DNA from: Sphingomonas sp. NBWT7
GTDB lineage: Bacteria > Pseudomonadota > Alphaproteobacteria > Sphingomonadales > Sphingomonadaceae
Direction of reading: 5' to 3'
Assembly (NCBI RefSeq): GCF_014217605.1
Contig: NZ_CP043639.1
Location: 62,001 to 126,000 of the forward strand
Length of the DNA stretch: 64,000 bases
Part shown: positions 39,659-46,488 of the stretch, in pieces
How the letters are laid out: the number at the start of each line of letters is the position of its first letter
How positions within the stretch are numbered: the first letter of the stretch is position 1
Program-made: the position numbers and the translations under genes
Notes under the pieces: model-generated
What the model saw: the letters and a program-made list of their open reading frames with translations, nothing else
Told to the model about the DNA's origin: nothing
Database searches by the model: none

Positions 39659-39786
39659 TCCGCGCGGACACCATTGCGCGCGTCCTGGCCGCTCGCGCCG
39701 CGACGCTTGATCTCATCGCCCCGCTGTTCGGGGAAGGGCGTGGCGCATCGGCGCGTTGCCCGAACGGCCTGCTGGGGGCGAAGTGA
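39655..39786 (+). CDS. 43-codon bridging ORF between nuoL and nuoM
   Basis: It starts with ATG overlapping the nuoL stop (ATGA) and ends overlapping the nuoM GTG (GTGA), so both junctions show the overlap typical of translational coupling. The peptide begins MIRADTIARVLAARAATLDL and ends CPNGLLGAK. It is amphipathic at best, with no membrane segment and no recognised family. It may be a lineage-specific small protein or only a coupling element. The exact double overlap makes a chance ORF less likely. Confidence 0.5.
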   Translation: MIRADTIARVLAARAATLDLIAPLFGEGRGASARCPNGLLGAK

Positions 39787-41336
39787 CCGGTTTTCCCATC
39801 CTATCGCTGATGCTTGCGATCCCGGCGCTCGCCGCGATCGCCTGCCTCTTCCTGTCGGCACAGAGCGCGCGCTGGCTCGCGCTGGCGGCGACGCTCGCCG
39901 ATCTGGCGCTCGGCGTCATCCTGTGGCTCAGCTTCGACGTCGGCGGGGCGCAGTGGCAGTTCGTCGAATACGCGCCGCTGTTCGGCCGCTTCGCCTGGGC
40001 GCTGGGGATCGATGGCTATGCGCTGCTGCTGATCGCGCTCAGCGTGTTCCTGATGCCGATCTGCATCGGCGCATCGTGGGACGCGATCGAGAAGCGCGTT
40101 CCCGAATATATGGCAGCGTTCCTGCTGTCCGAAGTGCTGATGATCGGCACGTTCGCGGCGCAGGATGTCTTTCTGTTCTACATCTTCTTCGAAGCCGGTC
40201 TGATCCCGATGTTCCTGATTATCGGTATCTGGGGCGGCGCGAACCGCATCTATGCGTCGTACAAGTTCTTCCTGTACACGCTGCTCGGCTCGCTGCTGAT
40301 GTTCATCGCGATGCTCTACATGAGCATCACTGCGGACACGACGTCGATCCCGGCGCTGATGGCGTATGATTTCCCGCCAGACGTGCAGACCTGGCTGTGG
40401 CTCGCGTTCTTCGCCTCCTTCGCGGTGAAGATGCCGATGTGGCCGGTCCACACTTGGCTGCCCGATGCGCACGTTCAGGCGCCGACTGCGGGATCGGTGA
40501 TCCTCGCGGGCGTGCTGTTGAAGCTCGGTGGCTACGGTTTTCTGCGCTTCAGCATTCCGATGTTCCCGGAGGCGTCGTCGCAGCTCGTCTGGCTCGTCTT
40601 CGGGCTCAGCGCCGTGGCGGTGATCTACACCAGCCTCGTCGCGCTGGTGCAGTCCGACATGAAGAAGCTGATCGCCTATTCGTCGGTCGCGCACATGGCG
40701 ATCGTGACGATCGGCTTGTTCGCGTTCAACGCGCAGGGGATCGAGGGCGCGATGATGGTGATGCTCGGCCACGGGCTTGTCTCTGGCGCGCTGTTCCTAT
40801 GCGTCGGCGTGATCTACGATCGCCTGCACACCCGCGAGATCGCGCGCTACGGCGGGCTTGCCAGCAACATGCCGCGTTACGCCGTCTTCTTCCTGCTCTT
40901 CACGATGGCGTCGATCGGTCTGCCGGGGACGAGCAACTTCGTCGGCGAGCTGCTGGCGCTGATGGGCACCTACAAGGTGTCGACGACGATTGCGCTGCTG
41001 TGCACCACCGGCATCATCCTCGGCGCGGCCTACATGCTCTATCTCTACCGCCGCGTGGTGTTTGGGGAGATCAAGTCGGAAGAGGTCCGCGCGATGTCCG
41101 ATCTGTCGCGTCGCGAGCTCTGGCTGCTCGCGCCGATCGCAGCCGTCGTGCTGTGGATGGGCGTCTATCCCGAGAGCTTCCTCGCGCCGATGCGCGCTGA
41201 CACCGCGCGGCTGCTCGCGCGTATCGAGCGTGCGCAGCCCGCCGGTGACTCGCAGCCGACGCCCGGCACCGGCATCGTTCCCGCAGCGCATGCAGAAGGC
41301 GCCGCGCACGCCACCGCCCCCGGAAAGGCGCACTGA
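39783..41336 (+). CDS. nuoM: NADH-quinone oxidoreductase subunit M
   Basis: A 517-residue antiporter-like proton-pumping subunit (ND4 homologue) with about 14 helices. Conserved parts are FFEAGLIPMFLIIGIWGG (essential Glu in the fifth helix), FASFAVKMPMWPVHTWLPDA (Lys) and LIAYSSVAHMAIVTIG. The C-terminal ~40 residues are polar (TPGTGIVPAAHAEGAAHATA). GTG 39783 overlaps the preceding small ORF; the stop shares one nucleotide with the nuoN ATG. Confidence 0.96.
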   Translation: MTGFPILSLMLAIPALAAIACLFLSAQSARWLALAATLADLALGVILWLSFDVGGAQWQFVEYAPLFGRFAWALGIDGYALLLIALSVFLMPICIGASWDAIEKRVPEYMAAFLLSEVLMIGTFAAQDVFLFYIFFEAGLIPMFLIIGIWGGANRIYASYKFFLYTLLGSLLMFIAMLYMSITADTTSIPALMAYDFPPDVQTWLWLAFFASFAVKMPMWPVHTWLPDAHVQAPTAGSVILAGVLLKLGGYGFLRFSIPMFPEASSQLVWLVFGLSAVAVIYTSLVALVQSDMKKLIAYSSVAHMAIVTIGLFAFNAQGIEGAMMVMLGHGLVSGALFLCVGVIYDRLHTREIARYGGLASNMPRYAVFFLLFTMASIGLPGTSNFVGELLALMGTYKVSTTIALLCTTGIILGAAYMLYLYRRVVFGEIKSEEVRAMSDLSRRELWLLAPIAAVVLWMGVYPESFLAPMRADTARLLARIERAQPAGDSQPTPGTGIVPAAHAEGAAHATAPGKAH

Positions 41337-42796
41337 TGGACTACGCATCGCAGGTCGCGATGACCCTTCCCGAAGTCGTGCTGGCGCTCGGCGCGTTGGC
41401 GCTGATGATGGTGTCCGCCTGGGCGCCTGCCACGGCGACGCGCGCCATCTCGTGGACCGCGGTGGCGGTACTCGGCGGCGCGTGCCTCGCACTGATCGGG
41501 CCCGCGACGAGCGGCGCCGCCGCGTTCGACGGCATGTACCGCGCGGATGCCTTCGCGGGCTTCGGCAAGGTGCTGATCTACATCGCCTCGGCGATCGCCA
41601 TCGTCCTCGCACCGAGCTTCTTCGAACGTACGGCGGGTGACGATCTGCGGCCCGAATATCCTGTGCTGATCCTGCTGTCGGCGATCGGCATGGGGATCAT
41701 GGTCTCCGCCGGCGATCTGCTGACGCTCTATATTGGCCTCGAGCTGCAGAGCCTCGCGGCGTACGTCCTCGCCAGCTTCATGCGGCAGGACGCGCGTTCG
41801 GCGGAGGCGGGGCTCAAGTATTTCGTGCTCGGCGCGCTCGCCAGCGGCATCCTCCTCTACGGCATCAGCCTCGTCTACGGCTTCACCGGTTCGACGATGT
41901 TCGGCGAGATCGCCGGCGCGTACGGCGCGGCGACGCTGACGGGCGAGGCGAAGTCGATTGGCCTCATGTTCGGGCTCGTCTTCGTCTTTGCCGGTATCGC
42001 CTTCAAGATCAGCGCAGTGCCGTTCCACATGTGGACGCCTGACGTCTACGAAGGCGCGCCGACGCCGGTGACGGCGTTCTTCGCTTCCGCGCCGAAGGTG
42101 GCGGCGATGGGGCTTGCCGCACGCGTCGCGATCGAGGCGATGGGCCCGGCATCGGACCAGTGGCGCCAGATCGTCATTTTTGCTGCGCTGGCATCGATCA
42201 TCCTCGGCGCGGTTGCCGCGATCGGTCAGAGCAACATCAAGCGCCTGCTCGCCTATTCGTCGATCAACAACGTCGGCTTCGCGCTGATCGGTCTCGCGGC
42301 TGCAACGCCCGAGGGCGTCGCGTCGGTGCTCACCTACATGGCGATCTACATCACGACGACGCTCGGCGCGTTCCTCGTCGTGCTGCAGATGCGCGACGAA
42401 GCGGGGCAGCCGATCGAGTCGATCGCGTCGCTGTCGGGCCTGTCGCGCAGCCGGCCCGGCCTTGCCGCGGCACTGGCGATCTTCATGTTCAGCCTTGCCG
42501 GCATCCCGCCGCTGTTCGGCTTCTGGGCGAAGTTCGCGGTGTTCGATGCCGCCGTGCGCGCGGGGCTGTTCCCGCTCGCCGTCGTCGGCATCGCGGCAAG
42601 CACGATCGGCGCCTATTACTATCTGCGCGTCGTCAAGACGATGTACTTCGACGAGCCGTCTGCGGCGTTCGGCGCGGGTGATCGGCTTGAAGGCGGGCTG
42701 ATCGCGGTTGCCGCGGTTGCGGTGTCGCCGCTCGGCTATCTCGCCATCCCGGTGCTCGGCGGCTGGACGATGGCGGCGGCGCAGGCGCTGTTCTGA
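41336..42796 (+). CDS. nuoN: NADH-quinone oxidoreductase subunit N
   Basis: A 486-residue antiporter-like pump subunit (ND2 homologue). Typical segments are LYIGLELQSLAAYVLASFMR (helix-5 Glu), GIAFKISAVPFHMWTPDVYE and NIKRLLAYSSINNVGFALIG. This is the last complex I subunit in the operon. Its stop codon lies in CTGA, overlapping what appears to be a CTG start of birA, so translation probably continues directly into the biotin ligase. Confidence 0.97.
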   Translation: MDYASQVAMTLPEVVLALGALALMMVSAWAPATATRAISWTAVAVLGGACLALIGPATSGAAAFDGMYRADAFAGFGKVLIYIASAIAIVLAPSFFERTAGDDLRPEYPVLILLSAIGMGIMVSAGDLLTLYIGLELQSLAAYVLASFMRQDARSAEAGLKYFVLGALASGILLYGISLVYGFTGSTMFGEIAGAYGAATLTGEAKSIGLMFGLVFVFAGIAFKISAVPFHMWTPDVYEGAPTPVTAFFASAPKVAAMGLAARVAIEAMGPASDQWRQIVIFAALASIILGAVAAIGQSNIKRLLAYSSINNVGFALIGLAAATPEGVASVLTYMAIYITTTLGAFLVVLQMRDEAGQPIESIASLSGLSRSRPGLAAALAIFMFSLAGIPPLFGFWAKFAVFDAAVRAGLFPLAVVGIAASTIGAYYYLRVVKTMYFDEPSAAFGAGDRLEGGLIAVAAVAVSPLGYLAIPVLGGWTMAAAQALF

Positions 42797-43512
42797 GCCG
42801 AGCAGCACTGCCGGCGATCCTGACGGTCGCGGAGACCGGCTCGACCAACGCCGATCTATTGGCGCTCGCCTCCGATGGCGCCCCCGAGGGCAGCTGGCTG
42901 CGCGCCGAGCGGCAGACGGCAGGACGCGGGCGCCAGGGCCGCACTTGGGCGTCGCCGAACGGCAACCTCTACGCCAGCACGCTGGTTCGCATCGCGCCAA
43001 CCGATCCGCCCGCAGCGTCGCTCGCGCTCGTCTCCGCGGTCGCGCTTGCCGATACGATCGCGACACTCGGTTGCCCCGCGGTGACGATCAAATGGCCCAA
43101 CGATCTGCTGCTCGACGGCGCGAAGCTTGCTGGCATCCTGCTGGAGCGCAGCGGCGGCGCGGTCATCGCCGGCTTCGGCGTCAACCTCGCGACGCACCCC
43201 ACGATCAAGGGGCGCAAGACAGCAAGTCTTGCCGGTCGCCTGTGGATCCACTCCGCAGCCGAGCTCTTCGATCACCTGGTAAGCGATTTCGCGCGCTGGC
43301 TCGGCATGTGGCGCCGCGACGGGCTCGCGCCGGTCATCGCACGGTGGGCGGGGCAAGCGCACCCGATTGGCACGCCGCTCGTCGCCAATCTGTCGGACGG
43401 CTCGTCTGTTGCCGGCACGTTCGACGGCCTCGCTAGCGACGGGGCGCTGCGGCTGCGCTTGGCGGATGGCGCGGTCCGTGTCATCCACGCCGCCGACGTG
43501 TTCGTGGTTTAG
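42793..43512 (+). CDS. birA: biotin--[acetyl-CoA-carboxylase] ligase, non-canonical CTG start
   Basis: A protein of about 239 residues that attaches biotin to the carboxyl carrier protein through biotinyl-AMP. The catalytic core is complete: [10 protein letters not shown] (substrate loop), [19 protein letters not shown] (GRGRxGR), [18 protein letters not shown] (KWPND) and [11 protein letters not shown]. There is no N-terminal DNA-binding domain, so it is not a repressor. The first ATG/GTG/TTG codon in frame is TTG 42859, which would delete the conserved ETGSTN motif. CTG 42793 overlaps the nuoN stop as CTGA and is the best candidate; CTG 42808 and 42820 are alternatives. Confidence 0.85.
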   Translation: MSRAALPAILTVAETGSTNADLLALASDGAPEGSWLRAERQTAGRGRQGRTWASPNGNLYASTLVRIAPTDPPAASLALVSAVALADTIATLGCPAVTIKWPNDLLLDGAKLAGILLERSGGAVIAGFGVNLATHPTIKGRKTASLAGRLWIHSAAELFDHLVSDFARWLGMWRRDGLAPVIARWAGQAHPIGTPLVANLSDGSSVAGTFDGLASDGALRLRLADGAVRVIHAADVFVV

Positions 43513-43523
43513 GGGGGAAGATC

Positions 43524-44309
43524 ATGCTGCTCGCGGTCGATGCGGGGAACACCAACATCGTCTTCGCGCTCGTCGACGGGCGCGAGATCAAGACGCGCTG
43601 GCGCATCGCCACCGATCCACGCCGCACCGCGGACGAATATGCCGTGTGGCTGAGCCAGCTGCTCGCGCTCGAAGGGTATCAGCGCAGCGATGTTGACGCG
43701 GTGGTCGTCTCCACCGTCGTCCCGCGCGCGCTGCACAATCTGCAGGTGCTCTCGTCGAAATACTTCGGTTCCGACGCATTGGTCGCCGGGCGCGCGCCGC
43801 TCGAATGGGGCGTCGCGCTTGACGTCGACGAGCCGCAGAACCTTGGCGCGGATCGTGCGGTGAACACGATCGCGGCGCACGCGCTGCACGCCGGCGACCT
43901 GATCGTGATCGACTTCGGCACCGCGACGACGCTCGACGTGTCCGACTTCAACGGCGCCTACAAGGGCGGAATCATCGCGCCGGGCATCAACCTATCGCTC
44001 GACGCGCTGGTTAACGCCGCGGCCAAGCTGCCGCGTATCGCGATCGAGGCCCCCAAGAACAACCTGTCGGTGATCGGCCGCAACACCGTGGATCAGATGA
44101 ACATCGGCATCTACTGGGGCTATCTTGCGATGATCGAGGGGTTGGTCGCGCGGATGAAGGCGGAGATCGGGCGTCCGGCAAAGGTAATCGCCACCGGCGG
44201 CCTCGCCACGCTGTTCGAACAGCATACGGGCGTATTCGACGCGATCGAGCCCGATCTGGCGATCCAGGGGCTGGCGATCATGGCCGAGCGCGCCCATATC
44301 ATCGCATGA
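43524..44309 (+). CDS. coaX: type III pantothenate kinase
   Basis: A 261-residue cytosolic kinase for the first committed step of coenzyme A synthesis (pantothenate to 4'-phosphopantothenate). The ASKHA-fold phosphate loop is [16 protein letters not shown]. Further conserved parts are [27 protein letters not shown] and [15 protein letters not shown]. The family needs a monovalent cation and is not inhibited by CoA. A strong GGGGGGAAG precedes ATG 43524. It follows birA by 11 nt; the stop overlaps a short ORF (ATGA). Confidence 0.96.
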   Translation: MLLAVDAGNTNIVFALVDGREIKTRWRIATDPRRTADEYAVWLSQLLALEGYQRSDVDAVVVSTVVPRALHNLQVLSSKYFGSDALVAGRAPLEWGVALDVDEPQNLGADRAVNTIAAHALHAGDLIVIDFGTATTLDVSDFNGAYKGGIIAPGINLSLDALVNAAAKLPRIAIEAPKNNLSVIGRNTVDQMNIGIYWGYLAMIEGLVARMKAEIGRPAKVIATGGLATLFEQHTGVFDAIEPDLAIQGLAIMAERAHIIA

Positions 44310-44368
44310 AGGATTTCACCGCCGCATCCGCCGAACCGTTGCTGAAAAGCGCCGTCGCTGGCGCGTAG
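44306..44368 (+). CDS. 20-codon ORF after coaX (tentative)
   Basis: ATG 44306 overlaps the coaX stop (ATGA), and the frame [20 protein letters not shown] ends with TAG. It has no known relatives that I recognise. It could be a leader peptide in the 219-nt space before rnj, a remnant of the former start of the next gene, or chance. Confidence 0.25.
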   Translation: MKDFTAASAEPLLKSAVAGA

Positions 44369-44426
44369 CAACGACCGCTCGCGACGCGGCGGGCTGACCG
44401 CCCGGCCAACCGGCTTGGCGACGAGA

Positions 44427-44448
44427 TTGGGGCATGGGCTTCCCCCAA
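44427..44448 (+). promoter_or_regulatory. hairpin in the coaX-rnj intergenic leader
   Basis: TTGGGG at 44427-44432 and CCCCAA at 44443-44448 form a 6-bp stem followed by ATATT. A second small stem, GGCGCC-CC-GGCGCC, lies at 44470-44483. They may terminate coaX transcripts partially or structure the rnj 5' leader. Confidence 0.35.
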
Positions 44449-44528
44449 ATATTGAAGCCTTGATCATGAGGCGCCCCGGCGCCCGCACTGCCGCCACATC
44501 GCGGCGGTGTTGCTGAAGGACGAATACG

Positions 44529-46166
44529 ATTTCCAAGAACGACGAACTTCTCTTCTGCGCCCTCGGCGGCTCGGGCGAGATCGGCATGAACGTCAATCTC
44601 TATGGCGCGCAGGGCCGCTGGGTAATGGTCGACTGCGGCGTCACCTTTGCCGATCATCAATATCCCGGCATCGATCTGGTGCTACCCGACCTCGCGTTCA
44701 TCGAGGAGCGGCTCGATACGCTCGACGGCATCGTGATCACGCACGGGCATGAAGATCATATCGGCGCGCTGCCGTATCTCGCCGACGATCTCGGCGTGCC
44801 GATCTATGCGACGCCGTTCACCGCCGGCCTCATCCGCCACAAGCTGGAGGAGGAGCGGATCGCCGACCGCATCGACCTGCGCGTGATCGAACCGGGGAAG
44901 ACGTTTCGCGTCGGCCCGTTCGGGTTCGAGTTCGTGCCGATGTCGCACTCGATTCCCGAGGCGAACGCGCTTCTCATCGACACACCCCAGGGGCGCGTGT
45001 TCCACACCGGCGACTGGAAGCTCGATCCCGATCCGGTGATCGGCAAGCCCGCGCGCGCGGAAGAGCTGAAGGCGATCGGCGATCGCGGCATCGACGTGCT
45101 GGTGTGCGATTCGACCAACGTGTTCAACGACACCGCGTCCGGCTCCGAGAGCGACGTGCGCGGCGGGCTGATGGAGGCGATCGGCAAGGCGAAGGGGCGC
45201 GTGCTTGTCACCACCTTCGCCTCCAACGCCGCGCGGCTGCAGACACTTGGTGAAGTCGCGCGTGAGACCGGGCGCACCCTGTGCGTCACCGGCCGCTCGC
45301 TCGACCGCATCATCAAGGTCGCGCGCAGCTGCGGCTATCTGCGCGACTTCCCGGCGACGGTATCGCCCGACGAGGCGATGCGCCTGCCGCGCGACAAGGT
45401 GCTGATCGTCGCCACGGGCGGGCAGGGCGAGCCACGCGCCGCGCTCGCCCGCGTCGCGGAGGGCCAGCATCCGATCAAGCTCGACGCCGGCGATACCGTC
45501 GTCTTCTCGTCGAAGCAGATCCCCGGCAACGAGGTGGCGATCGGGCGCATCCAGAACATCCTCGCCGGTCGCGGCGTCGCGATGGTGACGGAGAAGCAGG
45601 CGCACGTCCATGTCTCCGGCCACCCCGGTCGGCCCGAGCTCGAGCAGCTCTACGGCTGGCTACGCCCACGCGTCCTCGTGCCCGTCCACGGCGAGATGCG
45701 GCATTTGATGGAGCAGGCGCGCTTCGGGCTCGCGCGCGGCATCCCGCGCACGCTGGTGCAAACCGACGGCGATCTGGTGCGCCTCGCGCCCGGTGATCCG
45801 GCCAAGATCGGTCACGCGCCCGTCGGTCGCCTCGTCCTCGACGGCGATGTGATCCTGCCGGCGGACGGCGGGACGATCAACGAGCGCCGGCGCCTGGGCG
45901 TCAACGGCCAGATCTCGGTTGCGTTCGCACTGGCGCAGGACGGCCGGCTCGCCGGCACGCCGCAAGTGCGGCTGCAAGGCATCCCGGTCGAGGAAGAGCG
46001 CGACGCGTTCATCGCCGAAGCTGAGGACGCGGCGGCGGAGGCGGCGCGCGGCCGCAATCGCGATCGTAATCGCGTACGCGAGGACGTGCGTCTCGCGGTG
46101 CGCCGCTGCGCGACGCGCTGGACCGGCAAGAAGCCGGTCGTCGACGTCCTGATGATCGAGGTGTGA
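44529..46166 (+). CDS. rnj: ribonuclease J, non-canonical ATT start
   Basis: A protein of about 545 residues in the metallo-beta-lactamase / beta-CASP RNase family, with endo- and 5'-3' exonuclease activity in mRNA turnover and rRNA maturation. The opening ELLFCALGGSGEIGMNVNLY is followed by the zinc site ITHGHEDHIGALPYL. Further signatures are VFHTGDWKLDPDP, VCDSTNVFN and the beta-CASP HVSGHPGRPELEQLYGWLRP. In this frame a TGA at 44514 precedes AGG ACG AAT ACG ATT..., and the first ATG/GTG/TTG is 44586, which would remove the conserved first strand. ATT 44529 has AAGGA 8 nt upstream and is the best start. DUF1467 follows after 6 nt. Confidence 0.88.
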   Translation: MSKNDELLFCALGGSGEIGMNVNLYGAQGRWVMVDCGVTFADHQYPGIDLVLPDLAFIEERLDTLDGIVITHGHEDHIGALPYLADDLGVPIYATPFTAGLIRHKLEEERIADRIDLRVIEPGKTFRVGPFGFEFVPMSHSIPEANALLIDTPQGRVFHTGDWKLDPDPVIGKPARAEELKAIGDRGIDVLVCDSTNVFNDTASGSESDVRGGLMEAIGKAKGRVLVTTFASNAARLQTLGEVARETGRTLCVTGRSLDRIIKVARSCGYLRDFPATVSPDEAMRLPRDKVLIVATGGQGEPRAALARVAEGQHPIKLDAGDTVVFSSKQIPGNEVAIGRIQNILAGRGVAMVTEKQAHVHVSGHPGRPELEQLYGWLRPRVLVPVHGEMRHLMEQARFGLARGIPRTLVQTDGDLVRLAPGDPAKIGHAPVGRLVLDGDVILPADGGTINERRRLGVNGQISVAFALAQDGRLAGTPQVRLQGIPVEEERDAFIAEAEDAAAEAARGRNRDRNRVREDVRLAVRRCATRWTGKKPVVDVLMIEV

Positions 46167-46172
46167 CGCGCC

Positions 46173-46436
46173 ATGCGCTGGTCGTCCGCGCTCGCGATCT
46201 ACATTTTGTTCTGGTCGTTCAGCGTCTTCCTGGTGCTGCCCTTCGGCGTCCGCACCACGGAAGAGGCTGGCGGCGACCGGATCCGCGGCCAGGCGGATAG
46301 CGCGCCGCACGAATTCTCGCTGAAGCGATTGATCGTGCGCGTGACGATCGTCGCGACGATCCTGTTCGGCCTGTTCTACGCCAATTATGTGTTCGACTGG
46401 ATTACGCCGGCGATGGTCGACCTCACCAAATACTGA
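46173..46436 (+). CDS. DUF1467 family membrane protein
   Basis: An 87-residue protein with two transmembrane helices (ALAIYILFWSFSVFLVLPFG and IVATILFGLFYANYVFDW) and a short cytoplasmic loop between them (RTTEEAGGDRIRGQADSAPH). This is the DUF1467 pattern, conserved in alphaproteobacteria and usually found next to rnj or proS. Function is unknown. It follows rnj by 6 nt and is probably its last operon partner. It is convergent with the large coiled-coil gene, 52 nt apart. Confidence 0.88.
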   Translation: MRWSSALAIYILFWSFSVFLVLPFGVRTTEEAGGDRIRGQADSAPHEFSLKRLIVRVTIVATILFGLFYANYVFDWITPAMVDLTKY

Positions 46437-46488
46437 GGCACCGCCGGCGGCGAGCGGCAGGCGGCGGTGGCCGCTGCCCGCCACGTCG

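Noticed and set aside
41165..43066. 633-codon frame antisense to nuoN and birA
   Set aside because: Shadow frame; both sense genes are fully conserved.
46437..46488. GC stem between DUF1467 and the coiled-coil gene as bidirectional terminator
   Set aside because: AGCGGC/GCCGCT pairing is short with a large loop and no T-tract on either strand.
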